DNA of 64,000 nucleotides, from assembly GCA_016201045.1 (NCBI GenBank), contig JACQDM010000001.1, forward strand, positions 1-64,000, in the 5' to 3' direction. Below the pieces are notes generated by a model, which was given only the letters and a program-made list of their open reading frames with translations, ran no database searches and was not told the origin of the DNA. Positions 19,894-29,738 of this stretch are shown here, in pieces. How positions within the stretch are numbered: the first letter of the stretch is position 1; each line of letters opens with the position of its first letter. This stretch comes from Afipia sp. (lineage in GTDB: Bacteria; Pseudomonadota; Alphaproteobacteria; Rhizobiales; Xanthobacteraceae). Made by a program: the position numbers and the translations under genes.

Positions 19894-21648
19894 CTAGCCG
19901 TCGAACGCTTCCGCCGATCCGCTTTTGGCTTTCGTCACCAGCGCGTCGTCCGGTTTTGGCGCCGGCTTTCCGGAGTCGCGGAATTTGTTGACGATGGGAT
20001 AGCGGCGATCTCGGCCGAAATTCTTGCGCGTGACCTTCACGCCGGGCGCAGCCTGACGGCGCTTGTATTCGGCAATATTCAGCAGCCGCTCGATGCGAAC
20101 AACCGTGTCGCGATCGAAGCCCTCGTCGATGATCGACGCCAACGTCTGCTCGCGCTCCACGAGTCTCTCAAGGATGCCGTCGAGAACGTCATAAGGCGGC
20201 AGCGAATCCTGATCGGTCTGGTTCTCGCGCAATTCCGCAGTCGGCGGGCGCGTGATGATATTCGGCGGGATCACCTCTCCAGATGGACCGAGTGCGCCTT
20301 CGGGCTTCCATGTGTTGCGCAGCTTCGACAGCCGAAACACTTCGGTCTTGTAGATATCCTTGATCGGATTGTAGCCGCCGTTCATGTCGCCATAGAGCGT
20401 GGCGTAGCCGACGGACATTTCGGATTTGTTGCCCGTTGTCACCAGCATCGCGCCGGTCTTGTTGGACATCGCCATTAACAAGACGCCGCGAGCACGCGCC
20501 TGCAGATTTTCTTCGGTCACGTCGCGCGGCAGCCCCTTGAACGGCCCCGCGAGAATCTTTTCGAAGCCTTCGACCGCGTCCGCAATGGGCAGCACTTCAT
20601 ATTTGAAGCCGAGCGCGTGAGCGAGTTTCGCCGCGTCATCAAGCGAGACTTGCGCTGTAAAGCGATAGGGCAGCATCACGCCCCGCACCTTGTCGACGCC
20701 GAGTGCATCGACAGCCATCGCCGCACAGAGTGCGGAATCGATGCCGCCGGAGACGCCGAGCAGCACGCCGGGAAATCCGGTCTTCGTCACATAGTCGCGT
20801 AGCCCGAGCACACAGGCGGCGTAGTCTGCCTTGTCGCCTTCGAGCAAGGGCGCGACAGGACCCTTGCAGGTCCACCCGGCCTCACCTTTGGTCCATTTTA
20901 CCGTGGTGATGTTTTCCACGAACGACGGCAGTTGAAACGCGAGCGACTTGTCGGCATTCAAGCCGAACGACGTGCCGTCGAACACGAGTTCGTCCTGCCA
21001 GCCAACCTCGTTGACATAGATCAGCGGCAAATGACTTTCGGCCACGCGCGCGACCGACACCGACATGCGCATGTCGTATTTTTCGCGGGTGTATGGCGAG
21101 CCGTTCGGCACGATCAGAATTTCAGCGCCGGTCTCGTGAAGACACTCGACGACATTTTCGTAGTCGGCGGATTCCTCCATCCACGTGTCTTCGCAAATGG
21201 GAATGCCGACGCGAACGCTGCGAATTGTGACGGGACCGGATACAGGCCCGCGCGCAAACACGCGCTTTTCATCGAATACACCGTAGTTCGGCAAGTTCAC
21301 CTTGTAGCGGATCGCGGCGATGCGGCCTTCGTCAAGCAGCGCGCAGGCGTTGTAGAGCTTGCCGCCATCGACCCACGGCGTGCCAATCAGCATCGCCGGC
21401 CCGCCGTCGGACGTTTCTCGCGCCAGTGTTTCGATCTCAGTCCGGCAGGCCGCCTGAAACGCCAGCTTCAGCACCAGATCTTCCGGCGGATATCCCGCCA
21501 TGAACAATTCCGGAAACACGACGACATCAGCGCCGTCGCTCTTGGCACGAGAACGCGCCGCACGTGCTTTCGCAGCGTTGCCCGCAACATCGCCGACGAC
21601 CGGATTGAGTTGCGCAAGCGTGACGACGAACTGCGTTTTGTCGGCCAT
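19894..21648 (-). CDS. nadE: Glutamine-dependent NAD+ synthetase
   Basis: A 584-residue two-domain enzyme. The N-terminal nitrilase-type glutaminase has the triad E in VFPELFMAGYPPEDL, K in RYKVNLPNYGVFDE and C in IPICEDTWMEES. From about residue 290 comes the NAD+ synthetase domain with the pyrophosphatase P-loop LGVSGGIDSALCAAM. It converts deamido-NAD+ to NAD+ using ammonia channelled from glutamine, the last step of NAD synthesis. The C-terminal RRQAAPGVKVT.KNFGRDRRYPI is also typical. The length of about 580 is normal for the bacterial glutamine-dependent form found in alphaproteobacteria. Confidence 0.95.
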   Translation of the reverse strand: MADKTQFVVTLAQLNPVVGDVAGNAAKARAARSRAKSDGADVVVFPELFMAGYPPEDLVLKLAFQAACRTEIETLARETSDGGPAMLIGTPWVDGGKLYNACALLDEGRIAAIRYKVNLPNYGVFDEKRVFARGPVSGPVTIRSVRVGIPICEDTWMEESADYENVVECLHETGAEILIVPNGSPYTREKYDMRMSVSVARVAESHLPLIYVNEVGWQDELVFDGTSFGLNADKSLAFQLPSFVENITTVKWTKGEAGWTCKGPVAPLLEGDKADYAACVLGLRDYVTKTGFPGVLLGVSGGIDSALCAAMAVDALGVDKVRGVMLPYRFTAQVSLDDAAKLAHALGFKYEVLPIADAVEGFEKILAGPFKGLPRDVTEENLQARARGVLLMAMSNKTGAMLVTTGNKSEMSVGYATLYGDMNGGYNPIKDIYKTEVFRLSKLRNTWKPEGALGPSGEVIPPNIITRPPTAELRENQTDQDSLPPYDVLDGILERLVEREQTLASIIDEGFDRDTVVRIERLLNIAEYKRRQAAPGVKVTRKNFGRDRRYPIVNKFRDSGKPAPKPDDALVTKAKSGSAEAFDG

Positions 21649-21702
21649 GAGACCTTTTAGCTCTTTTGAGCATAAGCCCGCAACGACGCGGCGCTGACGA
21701 AA

Positions 21703-22068
21703 CTAGATAAGGCCTATGCGCTCGGCGATGGCGAACAGCCAGGTGATGCCCGCGATGATGAGGGTCACACCGACCGCGGCCGAGCCCATGTCCTTGACGC
21801 GGCCGATCTGCGGATCGTGATCCGTCGTCAGCCGGTCGGCGAGCTTTTCGATGGCGGTGTTAAGCAGTTCGACGACCATCAGCAGCAGCACCACGACGAT
21901 CATCTCGATGCGCCGCGCGGGCGTCGTGCCGATCAGAAACGCCAGCGGCGTGGCGATACACAGCCCTACGATTTCCTCGCGGAACGCCTGCTCCGAGCGG
22001 GTCGCAAAAACGAGCCCGTTGCCGCTGTTGATCGTGGCGCGCCACATCCGTTGCAGCACGCCGTTCAA
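21703..22068 (-). CDS. dgkA: Diacylglycerol kinase, prokaryotic type
   Basis: About 121 residues, with a proposed TTG start at 22068, two bases after the aroG stop. The GGGG within the last aroG codons serves as a ribosome-binding site. A GTG 9 bases further in is the alternative. The sequence opens around MWRATINSGNG and contains REEIVGLCIATPLAFLIG, then the DgkA signature VELLNTAIEKLADRLT, with the catalytic Glu and Asn of ELLNTAIE, and GRVKDMGSAAV. Three membrane helices are predicted. The enzyme phosphorylates diacylglycerol to phosphatidic acid at the inner membrane, recycling lipid headgroup by-products. The upstream open frame inside aroG has no homology and is a shadow. Confidence 0.85.
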   Translation of the reverse strand: MNGVLQRMWRATINSGNGLVFATRSEQAFREEIVGLCIATPLAFLIGTTPARRIEMIVVVLLLMVVELLNTAIEKLADRLTTDHDPQIGRVKDMGSAAVGVTLIIAGITWLFAIAERIGLI

Positions 22069-22070
22069 GA

Positions 22071-23459
22071 TCAGAACCCCGCAACCGCCGGCATCGGTTT
22101 CGCCTTGCCCGCGCGTTCCTGCTTGAGCAGTTCGGCGATCAGGAAAGCCATATCGATGGACTGCTCGGCGTTGAGACGCGGATCGCAGACCGTGTGATAG
22201 CGGTCGTTGAGATCCTCGTCCGTGATCGCGCGCGCGCCGCCAATGCATTCAGTGACGTCCTGCCCGGTCATCTCCAGGTGCACACCGCCGGCATGCGTTC
22301 CTTCGGCTGCATGGATCTGGAAGAACGACTTCACTTCGCCGAGCACGCGGTCGAACGGACGGGTCTTGTAGCCTGAGGTCGATGTGATGGTGTTGCCGTG
22401 CATCGGGTCGCACGACCACACCACCGAACGCCCCTCGCGCTGTACGGCGCGGATGAGTTGCGGCAGATGCGCGTCGATCTTGTCGGAGCCGAAGCGGTTG
22501 ATGAGCGTCAGGCGGCCCGGCTCGTTCTCGGGATTGAGAATGTCGATCAGCTTGATCAACTCGTCAGGCTTGAGCGACGGGCCGCATTTCAGACCGATCG
22601 GATTCTTGATGCCGCGGAAGTATTCGACATGGCCGTGATCGAGCTGGCGGGTGCGGTCGCCGATCCAGATCATGTGACCTGAGGTTGCGTACCAGTCGCC
22701 GGTCGTGGAATCGACGCGCGTGAAGGCCTGCTCGTAGCCGAGCAGCAGCGCCTCGTGGCTGGTGTAGAAATCCGTCGCGCGCAGTTCAGGATGACTTTCG
22801 AGATCGAGACCGCAGGCGCGCATGAAATTCAGCGCGTCGGAAATGCGATCCGCGAGTTCCTTGTAACGGCGTGACTGCGGCGAATCCTTCAGGAAGCCGA
22901 GCATCCATTGATGCACGCTTCCTAGATTGGCGAAGCCGCCCGTCGCGAACGCACGCAAAAGGTTGAGCGTCGCCGCCGACTGGCGATACGCCATCAGCTG
23001 GCGCTGCGGATCTGGAATGCGCGCTTCGGGCGTGAAGGCGTTGTCGTTGACGATGTCGCCGCGATAGCTCGGCAACTCGACACCGTTCTGCTTTTCGGTC
23101 GGCGAGGAACGGGGCTTTGCGAATTGTCCGGCAATGCGGCCGACCTTCACTACCGGCATCCCGGCGGCGTAAGTCATGACGACCGACATCTGCAAAAGCA
23201 CGCGGAAGAAGTCGCGAATGTTGTTCGCGCCATGCTCGGCAAAACTCTCGGCACAATCGCCGCCCTGCAGGAGGAAAGCCTCGCCGTTTGCGACTCGGGC
23301 GAGCGACTTTTTCAGATTACGCGCCTCACCGGCAAAAACTAGCGGCGGAAACGTTGCAAGCTGCGCCTCGACGTTCGCCAACGCTTTCGTGTCCGGATAA
23401 TCCGGCACTTGCAGAACCGGCTTCTTGCGCCAGCTATCGGGCGTCCACCGCTCGGACAT
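22071..23459 (-). CDS. 3-Deoxy-7-phosphoheptulonate synthase, class II
   Basis: A 462-residue class II (plant/AroA-II type) DAHP synthase, unrelated in sequence to the E. coli AroFGH enzymes. It starts [15 protein letters not shown]. It has the metal and PEP-binding [14 protein letters not shown] near residue 75, [28 protein letters not shown] and the [11 protein letters not shown] metal-histidine segment, and ends with the usual [14 protein letters not shown]. It condenses phosphoenolpyruvate and erythrose 4-phosphate, the first step of the shikimate pathway, in the cytoplasm. The dgkA gene begins two bases after its stop. No leader peptide or attenuator is visible before it. Confidence 0.94.
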   Translation of the reverse strand: MSERWTPDSWRKKPVLQVPDYPDTKALANVEAQLATFPPLVFAGEARNLKKSLARVANGEAFLLQGGDCAESFAEHGANNIRDFFRVLLQMSVVMTYAAGMPVVKVGRIAGQFAKPRSSPTEKQNGVELPSYRGDIVNDNAFTPEARIPDPQRQLMAYRQSAATLNLLRAFATGGFANLGSVHQWMLGFLKDSPQSRRYKELADRISDALNFMRACGLDLESHPELRATDFYTSHEALLLGYEQAFTRVDSTTGDWYATSGHMIWIGDRTRQLDHGHVEYFRGIKNPIGLKCGPSLKPDELIKLIDILNPENEPGRLTLINRFGSDKIDAHLPQLIRAVQREGRSVVWSCDPMHGNTITSTSGYKTRPFDRVLGEVKSFFQIHAAEGTHAGGVHLEMTGQDVTECIGGARAITDEDLNDRYHTVCDPRLNAEQSIDMAFLIAELLKQERAGKAKPMPAVAGF

Positions 23460-23562
23460 GACCTAAACTCCTGAACCCAAACCTTGTGTGATAGCGCGGG
23501 GTTATACACAGGCGTCCGGCACCGCGCCAGTTGCAATTCGGCTTTGGGATTCAAGCGGTTGG

Positions 23563-23597
23563 AGGGCGTGGCGTATTAACCACGAACGGCACGCCCT
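23563..23597 (-). terminator. Hairpin at the 3' end of gor
   Basis: Eight-base perfect arms (AGGGCGTG / CACGCCCT) flank a 19-base loop that can extend the pairing. The hairpin begins at the gor stop codon. There is no run of T after it on the minus strand, so it may stabilise or weakly terminate the transcript rather than act as a full intrinsic terminator. Confidence 0.35.
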
Positions 23598-24981
23598 ATT
23601 CGGCGGCCTGCCGGACGTGACGCGCGCTCGGCGTGCGCATGGTCACGAGTTCTTCAGCCGATGTCGGATGCAGCGCCATCGTCGCATCGAAGTCGGCTTT
23701 CGTCGCCTTCATCTTGATGGCGATGCCAACGACCTGAATGATCTCGGCGGCGTCGGATGAGACGATGTGGCAGCCGAGAATCCGGTCCGTCGATGCATCC
23801 ACGATCAGCTTCATGAGCACGCGGCTCGGATTGCCCGACATCGTCGCCTTCATCGGCTTGAAATTCGCCTTGTAGATGTCGACGTGGGTGTATTGCGCAC
23901 GGGCATCGGCTTCGGTGAGCCCGACCGTGCCGACCTGCGGCTGGGAAAAAACGGCGGTCGGAACGTCGTTGCGGTCGACCCGCGTCGGACGATTGCCGAA
24001 CACGGTGTCAGCGAAGGCATGACCTTCACGGACGGCGACGGGCGTCAGATTGACGCGATGGGTCACATCGCCCACCGCATAGATGTGCGGCACGTTCGTC
24101 TGCGAGAATTCGTTGACGGCGATGCCGCCATTCACCGGGTTCAGCAATACGCCGGCCTTCTCAAGTCCCAGCCCCTTTACGCTCGGGTGTCGTCCGATCG
24201 CGAACATCACCTGATCGGCGGCGATGCTCGATCCGTTCGACAGATGCGCGGTGAACGCGTCGCCGTGCTTGTCGACCTTTGCAACATGACATCCGGTGAG
24301 AATGGTAATGCCTTCCGCTTCCATCTCTCCACGCACATGGGCGCGAACGTCTTCGTCAAACCCGCGCAGGATATTTTCGCCGCGATAGATCACGGTCACG
24401 TCGGAGCCGAGTCCCGCGAAGATGCAGGCGAATTCCAGCGCGATGTAGCCGCCGCCCTGAATGACGATCCGCTTCGGTAGCTTGGGAAGGTGAAAAACTT
24501 CGTTGGATGAAATGACATGTTCGATGCCGGGAATAGCCGCGCCGTGATTGGGCGCGCCGCCGGTGGCAATCAGAACGTATTTCGCGTTGACCTTCTCGCC
24601 GGTGGAAAGGCGCAGCGTGTGCGCGTCCTCGAATACGGCGCGCGCCTTGACGATCTTCGCGCCGGATTTCTCGACATTGGCGGTGTAGGCCGCCTCGAGC
24701 CGCGCGATCTCCTTGTCCTTGTTGGCGATCAATGTCGCCCAGTCGAAACTCGCGGAGGGAATAGTCCAGCCGAAGCCTGCCGCGTCCTCGATCTCCTGAT
24801 GGATATGCGAGGCATAGACCATCAGCTTCTTCGGGACGCAGCCGCGAATTACGCAGGTGCCGCCCATCCGGTATTCTTCCGCAACGATGACCTTTGCACC
24901 GTGGCTGGCGGCGATCCGGGCGGCGCGCACGCCGCCCGAACCCCCACCGATCACGCAAAGGTCGACGTCGAGGTCGGCCAT
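23596..24981 (-). CDS. gor: Glutathione-disulfide reductase
   Basis: A 461-residue pyridine nucleotide-disulfide oxidoreductase. The FAD site is VIGGGSGGVRAAR near residue 10, and the redox pair is C43 and C48 in GGTCVIRGCVPKK. The NADPH-binding IVIQGGGYIALEFA lies in the middle, and the second FAD motif HIYAVGDVTHRVNLTP follows. The C-terminal ALHPTSAEELVT supplies the catalytic His-Glu. It reduces glutathione disulfide with NADPH. It is the last gene of a cluster rpiA - DUF2059 - gor, with gaps of 23 and 7 bases. RpiA belongs to the pentose phosphate pathway that makes NADPH, so the grouping is metabolically sensible. Confidence 0.95.
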   Translation of the reverse strand: MADLDVDLCVIGGGSGGVRAARIAASHGAKVIVAEEYRMGGTCVIRGCVPKKLMVYASHIHQEIEDAAGFGWTIPSASFDWATLIANKDKEIARLEAAYTANVEKSGAKIVKARAVFEDAHTLRLSTGEKVNAKYVLIATGGAPNHGAAIPGIEHVISSNEVFHLPKLPKRIVIQGGGYIALEFACIFAGLGSDVTVIYRGENILRGFDEDVRAHVRGEMEAEGITILTGCHVAKVDKHGDAFTAHLSNGSSIAADQVMFAIGRHPSVKGLGLEKAGVLLNPVNGGIAVNEFSQTNVPHIYAVGDVTHRVNLTPVAVREGHAFADTVFGNRPTRVDRNDVPTAVFSQPQVGTVGLTEADARAQYTHVDIYKANFKPMKATMSGNPSRVLMKLIVDASTDRILGCHIVSSDAAEIIQVVGIAIKMKATKADFDATMALHPTSAEELVTMRTPSARHVRQAAE

Positions 24982-24988
24982 CGAAGAG

Positions 24989-25522
24989 CTAGCCGGAGAC
25001 CGGCTTGCCGCGCGCCTTCATTTCTGCGCGCATCTTGGTGACGATTTCTTCGCTCATCTTGGTAGCCCACTGCTGCATGAAGATGCTGCTCTGCTGGAGA
25101 GCCTGCGGCTCCTGGTCAATCGTCTTCTTGCCGAGCGGCGATTTGTAGAAGGTTGCGAGGTCTTTCAGTTCCTGTTCGGTGAACTGGTTGGCGTAGATTT
25201 TTGCCATCTGCTCGCCGATTTCCTGCTCGCGCCCGTTCAAATCCTTCACGACCTTCTGCGCGGATTCATCGAGATCCTTCTGCAGATTGAGATTGCTCTG
25301 AAGCAGTGCGTCCTTGATGCGATTGGTCAGGCCGACGACGGCGCCCGCATAAATCCTGTTCGCGCCTTTGGCTTCAAGAATTTCCTTTGCCGAAGCGAGC
25401 GCAGCCGGCGAGACCGGCTTCAAAGGAGCTGCGGCCGGAGCCTGGGCCTGCGCCATCGCGCCGGCGACCGTGATGCCGAGAGCGGCAACCGCCGCCAGCA
25501 GCGTGTGGGAAAGTCTCTTCAT
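24989..25522 (-). CDS. DUF2059 periplasmic protein
   Basis: A 177-residue secreted protein; the start is the ATG at 25522, preceded by a good GAGGAGA site. The frame is open further upstream but has no conserved content there. A Sec signal peptide ends at about AMAQAQ, followed by a short Ala/Pro linker. The mature helical domain carries LATFYKSPLGKKTIDQEP, a pattern I associate with DUF2059 (the YNxxTFTEQELKDLxxFYxSPxG type). It should sit in the periplasm. Its function is not established. It lies between rpiA and gor, 7 bases from gor, so it is co-transcribed with them. Confidence 0.85.
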   Translation of the reverse strand: MKRLSHTLLAAVAALGITVAGAMAQAQAPAAAPLKPVSPAALASAKEILEAKGANRIYAGAVVGLTNRIKDALLQSNLNLQKDLDESAQKVVKDLNGREQEIGEQMAKIYANQFTEQELKDLATFYKSPLGKKTIDQEPQALQQSSIFMQQWATKMSEEIVTKMRAEMKARGKPVSG

Positions 25523-25545
25523 CCTAATTCTCCTCAATTTCGGCG

Positions 25546-26244
25546 CTAGGGCCGTTCGACAATACGAATTCCGTTGGTCCCGGCGAGCACCGCTGTGCTG
25601 GCAAGACCGATGAACAACCCGTGCTCCACGACACCGGGAATCGACGCCAACGCCATCGCCAGCCGTGGAGAATCGGGTATCCGCCCAAGCCGGGCGTCGA
25701 GTATCCAGTGGCCACCATCGGTGACGAAACCAAGGCCATCCTTGCCTTTGCGGACGTCCATTTGCCCCGAAACGCCACATTCGGAAAAGACCTTTTCGAT
25801 GGCCCGGCGGGTTGCTCCGAGCCCGAAAGGGATCACTTCGATCGGCAGTGGAAACCGGCCCAGCGTATCGACCCATTTGGTGTCGTCGGCAATCACAATC
25901 ATCCGGTCGGAGGCCGCAGCGACGATCTTTTCCCGTAAAAGCGCTCCTCCCCCGCCCTTAATAAGATTCAGGGCCGGGTCGATTTCGTCCGCGCCGTCGA
26001 CCGTCAGGTCGAGCCGCTCGATGTCGTCCAATGTTTTCAGGGGCACGCTGCAGCGTTCGGCGTCAGCACGTGTCGCTTCCGAAGTCGGTACGCCAACCAC
26101 CTTGAGACCGCCGCGAACACGCTCGCCCAGCAATTCGACAAAATGCTTCGCGGTCGACCCCGTGCCGAGGCCAAGCCGCATGCCGTCCCGAACCTGCTCT
26201 AGCGCGCGAGCAGCGGCCTGCCTTTTCAAATCGTCCATGGACAT
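25546..26244 (-). CDS. rpiA: Ribose-5-phosphate isomerase A
   Basis: A 232-residue enzyme of the RpiA family. The phosphate loop [13 protein letters not shown] is near residue 26. The catalytic segment [27 protein letters not shown] (about residues 83-109) contains the essential Asp and Glu/Lys, and [11 protein letters not shown] and VEHGLFIG follow. It interconverts ribose 5-phosphate and ribulose 5-phosphate in the pentose phosphate pathway. It is the first gene of the rpiA - DUF2059 - gor cluster and is divergent from gph, 165 bases away; both promoters must lie in 26245-26409. Confidence 0.95.
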   Translation of the reverse strand: MSMDDLKRQAAARALEQVRDGMRLGLGTGSTAKHFVELLGERVRGGLKVVGVPTSEATRADAERCSVPLKTLDDIERLDLTVDGADEIDPALNLIKGGGGALLREKIVAAASDRMIVIADDTKWVDTLGRFPLPIEVIPFGLGATRRAIEKVFSECGVSGQMDVRKGKDGLGFVTDGGHWILDARLGRIPDSPRLAMALASIPGVVEHGLFIGLASTAVLAGTNGIRIVERP

Positions 26245-26409
26245 CGGCGCTTCCGGCAGAACCGGCGCTAGCCGGCAAAGCGGGGCATATAGCGCGGATT
26301 CTGGCGGCGGCGAAGCCGCTTTCCCGGCTTGAAAACAGGCATTTTACCGGCCAGAACGCCCGCCCAACATGGCGCTTGCCCCGCCCGGCCATGCCCGATA
26401 GCGAGGGGC

Positions 26410-27105
26410 ATGGCTACCTCACCGCTTATCGTCTTCGATCTCGATGGAACGCTCGTCGATACCGCTCCCGATCTCGTCTCCGCGCTGAACTACGTGCTCC
26501 AGCGTGAAGGATTGCCGCTGGTCCCGTTAGCGTCAGCCCGCAACATGATCGGCGCGGGTGCACGAAAGCTGATCGAGCGAGGCCTCGAACTCGACGGCCG
26601 CTCGATGAGCACAAAGGACATCGACCGCCTGACCGGCGACTTCATCGCCTACTATACCGATCACATTGCCGATGCATCGCAACCCTTCGAGAGCCTGTAC
26701 GATTCACTCGACAAACTATCGGCGGACGGATTTCGCTTCGCGGTCTGCACCAACAAGCTGGAAGGACTATCGAAACTGCTGCTGGAAAAACTGGAAATGA
26801 CATCGCGGTTCGATGCGATTTGCGGGCCGGATACGTTCGGTGTCTCCAAGCCGGACCCAGCGTTCCTTCGTCAGACCATCGCCCGTGCTGGCGGCGATGC
26901 ATCGCGCTCAATCATGGTCGGCGATTCCGGACCCGACATCGGCGTGGCGCGCCGCGCGGGCGTGCCCGTGATCGGCGTCACCTTCGGGTATACGGATGTT
27001 CCCGTCGCGGACCTCAATCCGGACCGGCTGATCGCCCATATGCGCGAGCTTCCAGCCGCGGTCGACAGCCTGGCGCAGAATTTCGCGCGTTCTAAGCCAC
27101 TGTAA
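26410..27105 (+). CDS. gph: Phosphoglycolate phosphatase-type HAD hydrolase
   Basis: A 231-residue HAD-superfamily phosphatase, starting at ATG 26410 after GCGAGGGGC. The nucleophile motif is VFDLDGTLVDTAPD with D10 and D12. Motif II is VCTNK, and motifs III/IV are KPDPAFL and MVGDSGPDI. A helical cap domain lies between motifs I and II. This arrangement is the Gph type, which removes phosphate from 2-phosphoglycolate formed by DNA repair or by Rubisco oxygenation. Other small phosphate esters cannot be excluded. It is divergent from rpiA. Confidence 0.87.
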   Translation: MATSPLIVFDLDGTLVDTAPDLVSALNYVLQREGLPLVPLASARNMIGAGARKLIERGLELDGRSMSTKDIDRLTGDFIAYYTDHIADASQPFESLYDSLDKLSADGFRFAVCTNKLEGLSKLLLEKLEMTSRFDAICGPDTFGVSKPDPAFLRQTIARAGGDASRSIMVGDSGPDIGVARRAGVPVIGVTFGYTDVPVADLNPDRLIAHMRELPAAVDSLAQNFARSKPL

Positions 27106-27247
27106 TAAAAGAGAAATATTTGGGGTCTTCCGCGCGATCGCCGTTAACCCTTTCTTTACTCAACTGGTCCCGCCGGTTGCGCGCCCATAGTGACGCTTCT
27201 ATGGTTTGCGCGGGATTGCGGTTCGCCGCGCTAAATGACGGTGTCGT

Positions 27248-27745
27248 ATGCGTATCATCATTGTCGTCGGAGCAGGCCTCGCGCTTGCCGGATGCTCGTC
27301 ATTGTCGATGCCATCGTTCAGTGGCTTCAAATCAGAGCCGCCCCAGGTCACCGTTCAGTTTGAATCGCTGCCTGTCGGCGCCGAAGCGAAAACGTCCACC
27401 GGACAGACCTGTAAAACCCCCTGCTCGATGTCGGTTCCGGCGGCGGATGGTTTCAGCGTGACCTTCTCGGCCCCGAAGTTTCAACCCGAGACGGTGCCGG
27501 TTTTGGTCGTTCGTCAGCAGGCGGACGCGAGTGGAAATCCTGACTACGCCCAAGGTCAGAGCGTGGGAACCATCGTCGATCCGAACCCGGTGTATGCAGA
27601 GTTAAAGCCGGCCGGTCCGCAGCACGGGACTAAGGGCACTCCAAAGGCCGCGGCAAAACCCGCCAAGCCGAAGAAGCCGAAACCGTCCGTAGCTCCGCAG
27701 TCGGACGATACGTCGTCACCGTTCCCACCCCCGCCTGCCCGCTGA
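27248..27745 (+). CDS. Lipoprotein with PEGA-like domain
   Basis: A 165-residue lipoprotein. The short signal peptide ends in the lipobox LAGC, so the mature protein starts with an acylated Cys at position 16 (ALAGCSSLSMP). The folded part (about residues 33-85) resembles a PEGA-type beta domain: VQFESLPVGAEAKTSTGQTCKTPC, then FSVTFSAPKFQPETVPV. A long Lys/Pro/Ala-rich tail follows and ends PFPPPPAR. The Lys/Pro tail might reach peptidoglycan; that is inference. There is no catalytic motif. The gene stands alone between gph and moaA, and its function is unknown. Confidence 0.8.
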   Translation: MRIIIVVGAGLALAGCSSLSMPSFSGFKSEPPQVTVQFESLPVGAEAKTSTGQTCKTPCSMSVPAADGFSVTFSAPKFQPETVPVLVVRQQADASGNPDYAQGQSVGTIVDPNPVYAELKPAGPQHGTKGTPKAAAKPAKPKKPKPSVAPQSDDTSSPFPPPPAR

Positions 27746-27856
27746 TTTGCGAGCCAGCGCAGCCATTCGCTTCATTGTGCGAAGGCCTCATACTGCCTAG
27801 ATTGGGTCAGGATTTTGAGCCCCTCCGCGCGGTGCTCGGTCAACCTTGGCTAGCGC

Positions 27857-28891
27857 ATGAACGTTGCCGTACCCGGTTCCTCACTGAAACCCTCCTCCGC
27901 AATGGTCGACCCATTCGGCAGGACCATCACCTATCTGCGCGTCTCCGTCACCGATCGCTGCGACCTCCGGTGCTTCTATTGCATGTCCGAGGACATGACG
28001 TTTCTGCCGAAATCCGACCTGCTGTCGCTGGAAGAACTCGACCGGCTGTGCTCGGCGTTCATCACGAGAGGCGTGCGCAAATTGCGGCTCACCGGCGGTG
28101 AACCGCTCGTGCGCCGCAACGTGATGTCGCTTGTGCGCTCGCTGTCGCGCCATCTGAAAACCGGCGCACTCGATGAACTGACTCTCACGACAAACGGGTC
28201 GCAGCTTGAAAAATTCGCCGCCGAACTGGCGGATTGCGGCGTCAAGCGTATCAACGTGTCGCTCGACACGCTCGACGCTGCGAAGTTTCGCGAGATCACG
28301 CGCTGGGGCGACTTGAACAAGGTGCTCGCGGGCATCGAAGCCGCGCGCACGGCCGGTCTCAAAGTGAAGATCAATGCGGTCGCGCTCAAGGGCGTGAACG
28401 AGGACGAAGTCCCCTCGCTGATGCAATGGGCACACGGCAAAGGCATGGACCTCACGCTGATCGAGGTTATGCCGATGGGCGAGATCGGCGCCGGGCGCAT
28501 CGATCAATACGTGCCGCTGTCGATGGTCCGCGCGAAACTTTCGCAGCAATTTACACTGACCGATCTCGACGAGACCAGCGGCGGCCCTGCCCGCTATGTC
28601 CGCATCGGTGAGACTGGCGGCAAGCTCGGCTTCATCACGCCGCTCACGCATAATTTCTGCGAGTCGTGCAATCGCGTGCGCATCACCTGCACTGGGACGA
28701 TCCACACCTGCCTCGGTCACGAGGATGCCTCGGATTTGCGCAAGCCGTTGCGTGCATCGAGCGATGACGCACTTCTCAATGCCACGATCGATCGCGCCAT
28801 CGGGCTCAAGCCCAAGGGCCACGACTTCATCATCGACCGGCGGCATGACCGGCCGAGCGTGAGCCGTCACATGAGCGTGACCGGCGGCTAG
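27857..28891 (+). CDS. moaA: GTP 3',8-cyclase (molybdenum cofactor biosynthesis protein A)
   Basis: A 344-residue radical SAM enzyme. The N-terminal [4Fe-4S] cluster is bound by C35, C39 and C42 in [11 protein letters not shown]. The C-terminal cluster is bound by the cysteines of [15 protein letters not shown]. The protein ends with the conserved Gly-Gly (SVTGG) that the family needs for activity. It turns GTP into (8S)-3',8-cyclo-7,8-dihydroguanosine 5'-triphosphate, which MoaC converts to cyclic pyranopterin. A second in-frame ATG at 27902 ([15 protein letters not shown]) could also be the start. No moaC or Moco riboswitch is seen nearby. Confidence 0.95.
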   Translation: MNVAVPGSSLKPSSAMVDPFGRTITYLRVSVTDRCDLRCFYCMSEDMTFLPKSDLLSLEELDRLCSAFITRGVRKLRLTGGEPLVRRNVMSLVRSLSRHLKTGALDELTLTTNGSQLEKFAAELADCGVKRINVSLDTLDAAKFREITRWGDLNKVLAGIEAARTAGLKVKINAVALKGVNEDEVPSLMQWAHGKGMDLTLIEVMPMGEIGAGRIDQYVPLSMVRAKLSQQFTLTDLDETSGGPARYVRIGETGGKLGFITPLTHNFCESCNRVRITCTGTIHTCLGHEDASDLRKPLRASSDDALLNATIDRAIGLKPKGHDFIIDRRHDRPSVSRHMSVTGG

Positions 28892-29106
28892 CACCGGCGC
28901 AGACCGCCCGATTTAAGGGCATTTGTCTCCTCCCCGCCACGCATTCAGAATCCTGCGCGCTCACCCCAAACTTCCAATTGACGGCGGCCTAAGGCGCTGA
29001 TTTGGTTTCCCGACCTCGCGCGCTCGGCCACAAAGGCCGACTTGCGCTCGCTCAATCCGCGAGTGCAAAAGTTGAAAAAGCGCAGGGACTTGGGGAGGGA
29101 CTGATT

Positions 29107-29703
29107 TTGCAGGCATTGCTCGGGCTGAGCCGCGCGATCGACGCGTTCACGGCTTTCGTCGGCCGTTACGTATCGTGGCTGATCGTGCTGGCGGTATTTA
29201 TTTCCGCGATCAACGCCATCGTGAGAAAAGTGTTCGACATGTCGTCGAACGCCTATCTCGAATTGCAGTGGGTACTTTTCAGCGCCGTGTTCCTGCTCTG
29301 CGCACCGTGGACGCTGCTGCAGGGCGAGCACATCAAGATCGACATCATCAATCACACGCTGCCGCTGAAGGTGCGCAGCTGGATCGACATGCTCGGGCAC
29401 ATTTTCTTCCTCGTGCCCTTCTGCCTCATCATGCTCTATATGGCAGTGCCGTTCTTCCTGACCTCCTATCACCAGAACGAACAGTCCTTCAGCGCGGGCG
29501 GATTGCCGCAATGGCCGGCAAAGTCGCTGATCATGTTTGGCTTCGCGCTGCTGATCGTTCAGGCGCTCTCGGAAATCATCAAGCGTGCCGCGATCATGAG
29601 GGGGCTGCTGCCCGATCCGAACAAGACCGCGCTCTCGGCGCACGAAATTGCGGAATTGGAAGCGCTCAAGCTGCCGCAAGCCATCACCACCGAAAACAAA
29701 TGA
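29107..29703 (+). CDS. dctQ: TRAP transporter small membrane subunit (DctQ type)
   Basis: A 198-residue protein, starting at the TTG at 29107, 8 bases after a strong GGGAGGG. An upstream in-frame start would add 35 residues without any conserved feature. Four membrane helices are visible (about 15-40, 57-80, 97-120 and 143-165), with FDMSSNAYLELQWVLFSAVF and LLQGEHIKIDII, typical of the DctQ family. It partners the large permease DctM encoded 36 bases downstream. Together they form the Na+-coupled membrane part of a tripartite ATP-independent periplasmic transporter. Substrate is probably an organic acid, judging by the linked binding proteins. Confidence 0.88.
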   Translation: MQALLGLSRAIDAFTAFVGRYVSWLIVLAVFISAINAIVRKVFDMSSNAYLELQWVLFSAVFLLCAPWTLLQGEHIKIDIINHTLPLKVRSWIDMLGHIFFLVPFCLIMLYMAVPFFLTSYHQNEQSFSAGGLPQWPAKSLIMFGFALLIVQALSEIIKRAAIMRGLLPDPNKTALSAHEIAELEALKLPQAITTENK

Positions 29704-29738
29704 CGCGCGGCGCGGCGCTGATCGAGAAGGTTTCCTAA

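Noticed and set aside
27881-28894. 337-codon minus-strand open frame
   Set aside because: Antisense to moaA, whose two iron-sulfur cluster motifs are unmistakable.
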